A DNA stretch of 10,406 bases from Alphaproteobacteria bacterium (lineage in GTDB: Bacteria; Pseudomonadota; Alphaproteobacteria; UBA9219), in assembly GCA_028865155.1 (NCBI GenBank), contig JAGWKW010000037.1, positions 1-10,406 on the forward strand, read 5' to 3'. The translations under genes and the position numbers were made by a program. Below the pieces are notes generated by a model, which worked only from the letters and a program-made list of their open reading frames with translations, was not told the origin of the DNA and made no database searches. Within the stretch, counting starts at the first letter, position 1; every line of letters starts with the position of its first letter. This document shows, piece by piece, positions 1 to 6,301 of the stretch.

Positions 1-35
1 TTTTGTGTCTTGCGGAAAGAAAAAGTTTTCAATTT

Positions 36-60
36 GGATCCCGGCTTACGCCGGGATGAC
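36..60. repeat. Dispersed alphaproteobacterial palindrome (REP-like hairpin)
   Basis: A perfect 8-bp inverted repeat, ATCCCGGC (38-45) and GCCGGGAT (50-57), encloses the 4-base loop TTAC. It is flanked by GG on the left and GAC on the right. From memory, this core belongs to a class of small palindromes scattered through many alphaproteobacterial intergenic regions; read through in one frame it gives the tell-tale spurious peptide PGVSRDP. It lies about 30 bp downstream of the stop codon of the minus-strand gene ending at 88. As RNA it would form a stable hairpin there and could protect or terminate that transcript. On the minus strand a T-rich stretch follows only about 14 bases later, so it is not a textbook intrinsic terminator. 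A second stem, GATGAC (55-60) with GTCATC (71-76), overlaps its right arm. Confidence 0.7.
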
Positions 61-87
61 GGCCTTTTTTGTCATCGTTTGTTGTGC

Positions 88-2004
88 TTAAAACCCGAAC
101 ATATGGTCGAGGCTGAAGGCTTTGTCGGCGCTGATTAAGCCGTGATAGCCGAAGAGGCGGCAGGTGACATCGCGGATCAGGACGTAAGGATGCGTCCCTG
201 CTGCGGCGATCTGTTCTTTCGAGAACATTTCGCTCGTTTTCCACAGCAGCGAGCCGCCGCACGGGATGCGCACGGTTTTCTTGGCGATTTCCTTGCCATC
301 CATGCCGCCGGTCAGGACAAGCGCGGTGTCGGAACTGCCGCGCCACGGCGTCGAAGCCGGATAGATCAAATGGCACATCGTGTCGTAAGGCTGCGCGCCC
401 ATGCGCAGAAACAGGCGCGTGCTGAGGCCCGGCGCGCGCCCGGCATAGGATTGAGGCTCGTTCTTATAGGTCAGAACCGTGTTGAAGATATGCGCGCCGA
501 AGCTGGTTTCCGCCGCGTGGCCCGATTTGCGGTCGTGATAGCGGAACAGGGCGTGCAGCCAGCCGTCGGCTTCCTGTCCGGCCTCGAAATCGTAAACGAT
601 CTCGACATGGCCATAACCGCCGTCGAGTTTTTTTCCGGACAGAATCTCGTTGAGGTCGAGCGCGATGGAATCGCTGCGCTTGAGATTGCCGAACTTATGT
701 TCGGCCATAAGCTTGCCGCGCGCGTCGTAAATCAGGGCCTTGACGGGCAGATGTTTTTGCCCGGTCGCCATCGGCGTCGGCAGCGCGAGCGAAGCGAAAC
801 GTTCGGTCGGCAGAACGGGCGCAGGCAGGATGTAAAGTTTGCCGAACAGATCGCCGAGCGTAGCCAGCTTCGGGTCGGGTTTCAGGTCTTCGCGCTCGAC
901 ATTCGGGTGCGAGATGCGGGTATGGCCATTGCTTTTGGTCGTGATCTCGTAACGCGGGCGCACGAAATTCTTGTTGGCCTGAATTTCGATCTGCTGCGGC
1001 CAGTGCGCATCGGGCAGCAACGCGGCGACGTCGAGTTTGTATGTGCCGTAAGGCGCGATGGGTTTGTCGAGCCACGCGATTTTTTCGTTGCCCATCAGGT
1101 TCAAACCGATTTCACCCGCCGGGATTTCACGCGGATGGCTGTTTTGCAGCCATAAAACGACCGTTTCGTCTTCGGTCGGCGCGGGCAGGCCCGCATATTG
1201 GTTCGATGGCCATGCGTTGGCGTCGTGGGTGCAGGAAAGCACATGCGGTTCGTCGCCATAAGTGTCGAGCGCATATTTGACGATGTCGTGCCCGGCGGCG
1301 CCGACGACATGCAAAAATAGTTGCCCGGTGAATGCGGGCAGGTTGAAGCGCTTGCGGATGTCGTCGCTGTCGAAGGTTACTGTCGCGCCGGCGGGCGGCA
1401 AAGTTTCCATCCATTCGGCGCGTTTTTCACCTTTGTCGTCGATCAGGCAGCACCAGATGCGCGGCGACTGCGCGCCGTAGCTGCTCCAGTAATTCGCGGT
1501 CACGACGCGCGTATGCTGCCCGTCGCCGTCGCGGAAGAAAGCGAAATTGGTCGCGAAATTGAGCGTCGCAAGGTAATTGCGGCGGTCGCTCAGCATCGCG
1601 TCGGGCAGGCGCAGCGCATCGAAGCTGTGGACGCGGCTTTGCGCGGGGATATAGGCGCGGATGTGGTCGGTCAGGCGCGCGGCGTCGAAGGCCGCGACCA
1701 GCACGGCTTTGCAGTCGCAGTCTTTCAGTTCCGTGACCGGGCGTGCGGCATGGTTATGCCAGACATGGCCGATTTGCTCGACATCCTGCACGAACAGGCC
1801 CGCGACCTCGACATCGCCGAGGGGGAAGAATTCGGCGAAGCTTTCAAGCTGGCCGAGCGGATCGTAGATCGCGACCTTGCCCGCGCCTTTGAGAAGCTCG
1901 GCCAGTTCGCGCGCCTTGGCGGCTGTGAGCGGATGGGTCGCGGCTTTGTAAAAAGCGTTGCCGCCGCCGGACTGGTTGCTGAAGGTCTTGATTTGCAGGG
2001 TCAT
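88..2004 (-). CDS. Conserved-looking hypothetical protein, 638 aa, divergent from fliI
   Basis: I do not recognise this family. The 638-residue product has no signal peptide and no membrane segment, so it is probably cytoplasmic. Residues about 35-140 read like an alpha/beta Rossmann-type domain: strand KVAIYD (43-48), a helix, strand VEVAGLFV (65-72), then KAVLVAAFD (99-107) and RVHSFD (124-129). The rest is beta-rich and full of aromatic residues and histidines, with apparent modules at about 150-250, 280-355, 415-495 and 525-625. These carry phrases such as [14 protein letters not shown] (227-240) and CRLFGYHG (615-622), and the protein ends in DHMFGF. There are eight cysteines (96, 98, 185, 186, 258, 544, 582, 615), several beside His or another Cys. 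ATG at 2004 was chosen because the open frame further upstream would run over fliI antisense; GGAAAAG lies just upstream at close spacing. Its divergent position beside fliI suggests, but does not prove, a role linked to the flagellum or its glycosylation or regulation. Confidence 0.85.
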   Translation of the reverse strand: MTLQIKTFSNQSGGGNAFYKAATHPLTAAKARELAELLKGAGKVAIYDPLGQLESFAEFFPLGDVEVAGLFVQDVEQIGHVWHNHAARPVTELKDCDCKAVLVAAFDAARLTDHIRAYIPAQSRVHSFDALRLPDAMLSDRRNYLATLNFATNFAFFRDGDGQHTRVVTANYWSSYGAQSPRIWCCLIDDKGEKRAEWMETLPPAGATVTFDSDDIRKRFNLPAFTGQLFLHVVGAAGHDIVKYALDTYGDEPHVLSCTHDANAWPSNQYAGLPAPTEDETVVLWLQNSHPREIPAGEIGLNLMGNEKIAWLDKPIAPYGTYKLDVAALLPDAHWPQQIEIQANKNFVRPRYEITTKSNGHTRISHPNVEREDLKPDPKLATLGDLFGKLYILPAPVLPTERFASLALPTPMATGQKHLPVKALIYDARGKLMAEHKFGNLKRSDSIALDLNEILSGKKLDGGYGHVEIVYDFEAGQEADGWLHALFRYHDRKSGHAAETSFGAHIFNTVLTYKNEPQSYAGRAPGLSTRLFLRMGAQPYDTMCHLIYPASTPWRGSSDTALVLTGGMDGKEIAKKTVRIPCGGSLLWKTSEMFSKEQIAAAGTHPYVLIRDVTCRLFGYHGLISADKAFSLDHMFGF

Positions 2005-2088
2005 AGCTTTTCCGCGAGGGCTAAAAATCACCTCGAAATTGCTGGAAAGCCACTGGAAAAGCAAGGGGGGAAAGGGCACAATAGAGGC
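2005..2088. promoter_or_regulatory. Divergent intergenic region between the 638-aa gene and fliI
   Basis: These 84 bp must hold the start signals for both flanking genes unless fliI is read from further upstream. It contains a tandem direct repeat CTGGAAA (2042-2048 and 2053-2059) offset by 11 bp, about one helical turn, which could be a regulator site. A purine-rich tract AAGGGGGGAAAGGG (about 2063-2076) and AGAGG (2083-2087) precede the fliI ATG. On the minus side GGAAAAG (2013-2007) precedes the ATG of the 638-aa gene. I looked for a sigma-54 -24/-12 pair (GG, 10 bases, GC) on both strands and found no convincing one. No strong sigma-70 pair is visible either. Confidence 0.45.
2022..2048 (+). 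promoter_or_regulatory. Possible sigma-28 (FliA-type) promoter for fliIJ
   Basis: TAAA (2022-2025) is followed by exactly 15 bases and then GCTGGAAA (2041-2048). The FliA consensus is TAAA-N15-GCCGATAA, so the -35 and the spacing match fully and the -10 matches at five of eight positions. The fliI ATG would lie about 40 bp downstream of the -10. The match is weak, because a chance hit in an AT-richer intergenic stretch is possible and fliI is usually a middle gene rather than a FliA-dependent late gene. Confidence 0.2.
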
Positions 2089-3423
2089 ATGAGCAAGGAT
2101 ATCGCCCATCTGACCGCCGCCGTCGACGCTTTGCCGTCGTTGAAGATTTTCGGCCGCGTCGCGGCTGTGCAAGGCTTGTTGATCGAAGTGGCCGGGATCG
2201 AAAGCCACCTGTCGGTCGGCGGGCGGTGCCGCGTCATCGCGCGTGGCGGCCGCAGTGTGCTGTGCGAGACCGTCGGCTTCCGTGAAGACAGGGCGCTGAT
2301 GCTGCCTTTCGCGCATTTGGAAGGCATCGGGCTTGGCTGCAAGGTCGAACTGGCCGAAACGCATCCGTCCATTGCGCCGACCGAGAAGTGGCTTGGCCGC
2401 GTTATCAATGCGCTCGGCGAACCGGTCGACGGCAAGGGGCCGTTATCGACAGGCGATGTGCCGCGCCCGGTGCGCGCGTCGCCGCCGCCCGCTCATTTGC
2501 GCCAGCGCGTCGGCGACAAGCTCGACCTGGGCGTGCGTGCGCTCAACGCCTTTACGACGCTGTGCCAGGGGCAGCGCATGGGTATTTTCGCCGGTTCCGG
2601 CGTCGGCAAGTCGGTGCTGATGTCGATGGCGGCGCGCTATACCTCGGCGGATGTTTCGGTGATCGGGCTGATCGGCGAACGCGGGCGCGAGGTTCAGGAA
2701 TTCATTCACGACGATCTGGGCGAAGAAGGTTTGAAGCGCAGCGTCGTAATCGTCGCGACATCGGACGAAGCCGCGCTGATGCGCAGGCAGGCTGCCTATA
2801 TGACCTTGGCGGTGGCCGAATATTTCCGCGATCAGGGCAAGAAGGTTTTGTGCCTGATGGACAGCGTTACGCGCTTTGCGATGTCGCAGCGCGAGATCGG
2901 CCTCGCGGCGGGCGAGCCGCCGACAACCAAGGGCTATCCGCCGACGGTGTTTTCGGAATTGCCGAAACTGCTGGAGCGCGCCGGGCCGGGCGAGCGGGGC
3001 AAGGGCAGCATCACCGGGTTGTTCACCGTTCTGGTCGATGGCGACGACCATAACGAACCGATTGCCGACGCGGCGCGCGGCATTCTCGACGGGCATATCG
3101 TGCTCGACCGTTCGATTGCCGAGCGCGGGCGTTTTCCGGCAGTCAATGTGTTGCGCAGCATTTCGCGGACGATGCCGGGCTGTAATAACGACAGGGAAAA
3201 TGAAATCGTCAACCGCGCGCGACGCTATCTTGCGGCTTATGACAATATGGCCGAGATGATCCGGCTTGGCGCCTATCGCAAAGGCAGCAACACGGAAGTG
3301 GACGAGGCGATCAATTTTTATGCGCCGCTCGAAGAATTCCTGCGCCAGGGCAAGGACGAACGCACCGACTTCGCCAATAGCTATGCGCGGCTTGCCGAAA
3401 TTCTGGGCGAGAGCTGGCCTTGA
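2089..3423 (+). CDS. fliI: Flagellum-specific export ATPase FliI
   Basis: This is the cytoplasmic hexameric ATPase of the flagellar type III secretion apparatus. With FliH and FliJ it delivers and unfolds export substrates at the FlhA/FlhB gate. The product has 444 residues, the usual family length. Visible landmarks are an N-terminal beta-barrel region (about 20-95), P-loop AGSGVGKS (168-175), Walker B VLCLMDS (253-259), a stretch [18 protein letters not shown] (282-299) typical of type III ATPases, and the ATPase alpha/beta signature [11 protein letters not shown] (350-360). The phrase [10 protein letters not shown] (196-205) is shared with FliI and virulence homologues. ATG at 2089 was chosen over the longer open frame because it gives the normal FliI N-terminus and follows a purine-rich tract. 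The stop codon overlaps the fliJ start by 4 bases (TTGA), indicating translational coupling. The usual partner fliH is not in this window. Confidence 0.97.
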   Translation: MSKDIAHLTAAVDALPSLKIFGRVAAVQGLLIEVAGIESHLSVGGRCRVIARGGRSVLCETVGFREDRALMLPFAHLEGIGLGCKVELAETHPSIAPTEKWLGRVINALGEPVDGKGPLSTGDVPRPVRASPPPAHLRQRVGDKLDLGVRALNAFTTLCQGQRMGIFAGSGVGKSVLMSMAARYTSADVSVIGLIGERGREVQEFIHDDLGEEGLKRSVVIVATSDEAALMRRQAAYMTLAVAEYFRDQGKKVLCLMDSVTRFAMSQREIGLAAGEPPTTKGYPPTVFSELPKLLERAGPGERGKGSITGLFTVLVDGDDHNEPIADAARGILDGHIVLDRSIAERGRFPAVNVLRSISRTMPGCNNDRENEIVNRARRYLAAYDNMAEMIRLGAYRKGSNTEVDEAINFYAPLEEFLRQGKDERTDFANSYARLAEILGESWP

Positions 3424-3833
3424 AAAGCCTCGCGACCCTTATCAAGCTGCAAAAAACCTATGTGGACGAACAGCGCCAGCAACTGGCGCGTTTATACGAT
3501 CAGATGGAAGAGATCGAAGGCCGTATCGCGCAGCTTGAAATCATGAAAGCTCGCGAACAGGAGGCGGCGCGGGACATTGCCGCCAGTGCGACGTATGGCG
3601 CGTTCCTGAAACGCGCGGTCGAGGTGGGGCGCACGCTTGAAGAAGAGCGGCAGACGGCGGCGATGGCGGTCAGGATCGCGCAGGACAAGCTGGCCGAATT
3701 GTTCGAGGAACAGAAACGTTATGAGATCGCCGAGGAACAGCGCATCGAAGACGAAGCGCGCGAGGAACGGCGGCGCGAGACGATCGAGCTCGACGAGGTC
3801 GGCGGCGTGACGCATGAGCGGAACAAGGAATAA
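3420..3833 (+). CDS. fliJ: Flagellar export protein FliJ
   Basis: FliJ is the small coiled-coil component of the export ATPase complex. It sits as a stalk in the FliI ring and contacts the FlhA cytoplasmic domain. The product has 137 residues, close to the usual 140-150. It is almost wholly helical and charged, with long heptad-like stretches at about 8-45 and 60-125, rich in Glu, Arg, Gln and Ala. The run ATYGAFLK in the middle resembles alphaproteobacterial FliJ proteins. The start is TTG at 3420, inside the fliI stop (TTGA). The next in-frame ATG would remove about 26 residues of the first helix, so TTG is preferred. Assignment rests on size, coiled-coil character and position directly after fliI, because FliJ sequences are poorly conserved. 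The gene converges with fliK, with 2 bp between their stop codons. Confidence 0.88.
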   Translation: MKSLATLIKLQKTYVDEQRQQLARLYDQMEEIEGRIAQLEIMKAREQEAARDIAASATYGAFLKRAVEVGRTLEEERQTAAMAVRIAQDKLAELFEEQKRYEIAEEQRIEDEAREERRRETIELDEVGGVTHERNKE

Positions 3834-3835
3834 GG

Positions 3836-5476
3836 TCAGGTTGTGATGCCGCGCGCTTCGCGCCGCATCGTCAGCCAGTGGCGCCGCCCGACCTGGAAAT
3901 TGAGCGAGCCGGTAAGCCCCGTCGCGCCGAGCGCCTTGATGTAGCCTTCGCGCAGGTTATGGTGCAATCCCTCGGGTAGGGCCGTTTCGCTGCGCAGAAC
4001 CATGTCGAGCTTCTTCGGCCGCACGAAACCGTCGAGTTGCATCGGGCCGAGCTTGCTGAGCCGCATATCGATGACAAAGCGCGTTTTCGGCGCGCCGTCG
4101 CCGCCGCGTCCTTCGCCGTGGCCCCCTTCTTTTTCGTTGCGGACGTAAAGGGTTAGAGCCTGAAATTGCTGCTGCGCATAAAGCGGGATGGGGTAGGACT
4201 GCCATTGCCCGACCACTGTGTCCTGCGCGCCCTGCGCGGCATGACCCAGATCGTGCGACAGGCTTGCGACAAGGTCGTTTTTCCCGGCCTTGATCAGGCT
4301 GGCGACGGCGGCGTTGCCGATGGCGCCGGACGGGTCGCCCTTTTTGAACGCGCCGAACAGAAGCAGCAATGTTCCCGGCAGGGATTCGTTGGGTTGCAGA
4401 ATATGGGCGTCGAAAAGCTGGGGCAGCAGTTGCGGCGCGATTTGGGCCAGTGCGGCTATGGTTTGCGGCAGGGAAGGCAGGTTGAGCGCATCGGCTTGCG
4501 GCAAAGTCAGGAGCGGCGGAGGTGCGGCAGCTTCGGCCGTGAGGATGACTTGTGAGCCGATGGGCGCGGCGGCGGGAGCCTTGAGCAGAAGCGTCGCTTC
4601 CTTGGTCTGTAAAATCAGCTTTCCATCCGGTGCGTTGCCGGTGACCGTCGCAAGAATTTGGTTCGGCGCGAGTTCGGGGGGCGGCGCGGCGGCGGCGGGA
4701 GGAGGAAGAACGGCGGCGATATGCAGCGCCACATCGTTACCTGGCGGCGGCAGTAGGGGCGGCGATGTTGCGATAGATGCGGGCGGCGGAGTTGCTACGG
4801 AGGCAGAAGATACGGGCAGGTTCTCGGCGGCCAGCGGCAAGGTTTCCGGAACGGGCGGCACGTTTTGCGCAGCAAACGCGGTTGGGAGCGGTGCGGGCTG
4901 ATCTTGAGGAACAGGCGGTTGAATTTGCGTTTCCGGCGGCGGCGCATTGATTTCTGCAACTATCGTTGCCGTTTGAGCCTGTACCGTTTGCGGCAGGCTG
5001 TTTTCGGGCAGGGGCGGCAGGACGACGGCGGGCAAGGTCATGTCTGCGGTCAGCGGCGGCGGAACGGTTGGTTGCGGCGTTTGCGCTGCCTGGCTTTGCG
5101 CGGGGTTTGCGGTTGTGGAGATCAGCAAAACCGCTTGCGTTTGCTGCGGGCTGCCTTGCGGCGTGGGCTGCAGCGACAGAACCAGAGGCCGCCCCGCCTG
5201 CACGAGCGCCATAAGCTGTTTAAGAAGGTTTTGCTGCACATCCTGCGCAAGTTTCGGCAGCGTCACCGTAATGTCGCCGAGCGCCGTGGTCAGCGTCAAA
5301 GTCCCATTCTGCGGCATGGCATTCGGGATGGCATTGGTTTGTATGGCGTGAGTTAAATCTTGCAGCGTTTGCGACAGCGACTGCACCGCGACGGTCAGGG
5401 CTGAGAGGTTTGGGGAAGCGTTCGCAGACGCCGCGCTGGGAAGGATCGAAGCGGTGGCGGATTGAATGTCGGCCAT
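3836..5476 (-). CDS. fliK: FliK-like flagellar hook-length control protein
   Basis: FliK is a secreted molecular ruler that measures hook length and switches FlhB from rod/hook to filament export. The product has 546 residues and the expected layout: an N-terminal region (1-125) with an alternating beta pattern at 58-105, a long Pro/Ala-rich and probably disordered segment (about 130-275), a short beta-rich part (275-320), and a C-terminal globular domain. The C-terminal stretch RFVIDMRLSKLGPMQLDGFV (466-485), followed by KLDMVLRSE and a helix ending in LREGYIKALGATGL, matches the Flg_hook pattern: a strand, LGP.q..., then a helix before the final strand. ATG at 5476 is preceded by GGAAAC with 7-nt spacing and lies 15 bp after the flhG stop, so the gene is last in the flbD-flhA-flhF-flhG operon. 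Only the C-terminal domain supports the name; the remainder is low complexity. There are seven PPP triplets. Confidence 0.7.
   Translation of the reverse strand: MADIQSATASILPSAASANASPNLSALTVAVQSLSQTLQDLTHAIQTNAIPNAMPQNGTLTLTTALGDITVTLPKLAQDVQQNLLKQLMALVQAGRPLVLSLQPTPQGSPQQTQAVLLISTTANPAQSQAAQTPQPTVPPPLTADMTLPAVVLPPLPENSLPQTVQAQTATIVAEINAPPPETQIQPPVPQDQPAPLPTAFAAQNVPPVPETLPLAAENLPVSSASVATPPPASIATSPPLLPPPGNDVALHIAAVLPPPAAAAPPPELAPNQILATVTGNAPDGKLILQTKEATLLLKAPAAAPIGSQVILTAEAAAPPPLLTLPQADALNLPSLPQTIAALAQIAPQLLPQLFDAHILQPNESLPGTLLLLFGAFKKGDPSGAIGNAAVASLIKAGKNDLVASLSHDLGHAAQGAQDTVVGQWQSYPIPLYAQQQFQALTLYVRNEKEGGHGEGRGGDGAPKTRFVIDMRLSKLGPMQLDGFVRPKKLDMVLRSETALPEGLHHNLREGYIKALGATGLTGSLNFQVGRRHWLTMRREARGITT
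3845..3869. other. GC-rich imperfect hairpin at the fliJ/fliK convergence
   Basis: GATGCCGCGCG (3845-3855) and CGCGCCGCATC (3859-3869) pair over 11 positions with a single C-C mismatch and a 3-base loop. The hairpin begins 12 bp after the fliJ stop and lies in the last codons of fliK (the MRREARGI region). It could slow or stop read-through from fliIJ, since there are only 2 bp of non-coding DNA for a normal terminator. No T-tract follows on either strand, so intrinsic termination is unlikely, and the pairing may simply reflect GC-rich Arg/Ala codons. Confidence 0.25.
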
Positions 5477-5491
5477 GCTTCTTGTTTCCGG

Positions 5492-6301
5492 TCAGAACCG
5501 TAATTTGGCTGCGATCGCTTCGACATCCGCCGCCGCTTCGGAAAGCGGCGAGCGGGTCAGAAGCGGCATTTGGGCACGGATCGCGTCGCGGACTTTGGTA
5601 TCGCGGCGGATGATGCCGGCCAGCGACGGCGCATAGTGCAAAAAGCTTTCGCTTGCCTTGCGTAGCGTCTCATAGGTTTTTTGCCCCTCCAGATCCGTGG
5701 CGGCCATATTGACGACGATACGCATATCCGCGTCAGGATTGGCGGCGCGCCCCAGCTTGATGAAGGCATAGGCGTCGGTCAGCGAGGTCGGTTCGTCCGT
5801 TACGACGACATAGGTGAAAGCGGCGGGGCCGGCCATCTGCCGCACCGGGCGTTCGACGCCGGCGCCGAGATCGACGATGACGGCGTCATAATTTTTGGCC
5901 AGATCGATAAGCCCGTTGCGGATGTCGGAAAGTTTCTGCGCGCCGAGCGTGGCGAGATTGCCCGACCCCGACCGGCCGGCAAGGATGTCGAACTTGCCTT
6001 CGGTATAGGTCGTGACGGCTGCCGCGAGCGCGCTTTCTCCCTCGACGACTGCGCCGAGATCTTTGTCCGGCGTCAGGCCGAGCTGAATGTCGACATTGGC
6101 AAGGCCGAGATCGCCATCGAACAGCAAGGTCTTTTTGCCGAGCCGCGCGAGCGCGTGGCACAACGTGATCGAAAACCACGTCTTGCCGACGCCGCCTTTG
6201 CCGGAAGCGATTGCGATCATGTTCGGGCATTTGAGCGATGCGACGGGCGAGGCGGATTTGTCCGTTTTCATGTCGGCCTTCAAGGGGATGGGATCGGTCA
6301 T
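5492..6301 (-). CDS. flhG: FlhG/FleN, MinD-like ATPase controlling flagellar number
   Basis: FlhG (also FleN, YlxH) is a MinD/ParA-family ATPase that dimerises on the membrane and limits flagellar number, working against the GTPase FlhF. The 269-residue product shows the deviant Walker A KGGVGKT (35-41), the switch I stretch FDGDLGLANVDIQLG (61-75), Walker B/switch II VDLGAG (143-148), and TDEPTSLTDAYAFIK (168-182), which is very characteristic of FlhG. The N-terminus (1-27) lacks a recognisable DQAxxLR motif, the part that stimulates FlhF in studied homologues. The short C-terminal helix ending at LRF is acidic to neutral, with no obvious amphipathic membrane-targeting helix. ATG at 6301 overlaps the flhF stop (ATGA), and GGAG at 6312-6309 gives 7-nt spacing, so the start is well supported. 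It sits between flhF and fliK in one operon. Confidence 0.93.
   Translation of the reverse strand: MTDPIPLKADMKTDKSASPVASLKCPNMIAIASGKGGVGKTWFSITLCHALARLGKKTLLFDGDLGLANVDIQLGLTPDKDLGAVVEGESALAAAVTTYTEGKFDILAGRSGSGNLATLGAQKLSDIRNGLIDLAKNYDAVIVDLGAGVERPVRQMAGPAAFTYVVVTDEPTSLTDAYAFIKLGRAANPDADMRIVVNMAATDLEGQKTYETLRKASESFLHYAPSLAGIIRRDTKVRDAIRAQMPLLTRSPLSEAAADVEAIAAKLRF

Noticed and set aside
29..376. 115-codon minus-strand open frame at the left edge
   Set aside because: It is out of frame with the real gene, and its end reads through the palindromic repeat, giving the spurious PGVSRDP peptide.
1321..2088. In-frame open upstream extension of fliI (256 codons)
   Set aside because: It runs antisense to the 638-aa gene, and the product would have an N-terminus unlike FliI; ATG 2089 gives the normal family length.
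2005..2088. Sigma-54 -24/-12 promoter
   Set aside because: TGGC...GC-like pieces are present, but the spacing between GG and GC is 7 rather than 10 bases; no acceptable match on either strand.
2005..2364. In-frame open upstream extension of the 638-aa gene (120 codons)
   Set aside because: It overlaps the fliI coding region antisense and has a composition typical of a shadow frame; ATG 2004 leaves a normal divergent gap.
4290..4901. Gly-rich plus-strand open frame
   Set aside because: It is the antisense of the Pro/Ala-rich part of fliK; Pro codons read backward give Gly.
5531..5550. Perfect 8-bp hairpin near the 3' end of flhG
   Set aside because: It lies about 40 bp inside the coding region, with no T-tract and no gene end; probably a by-product of GC-rich codons.
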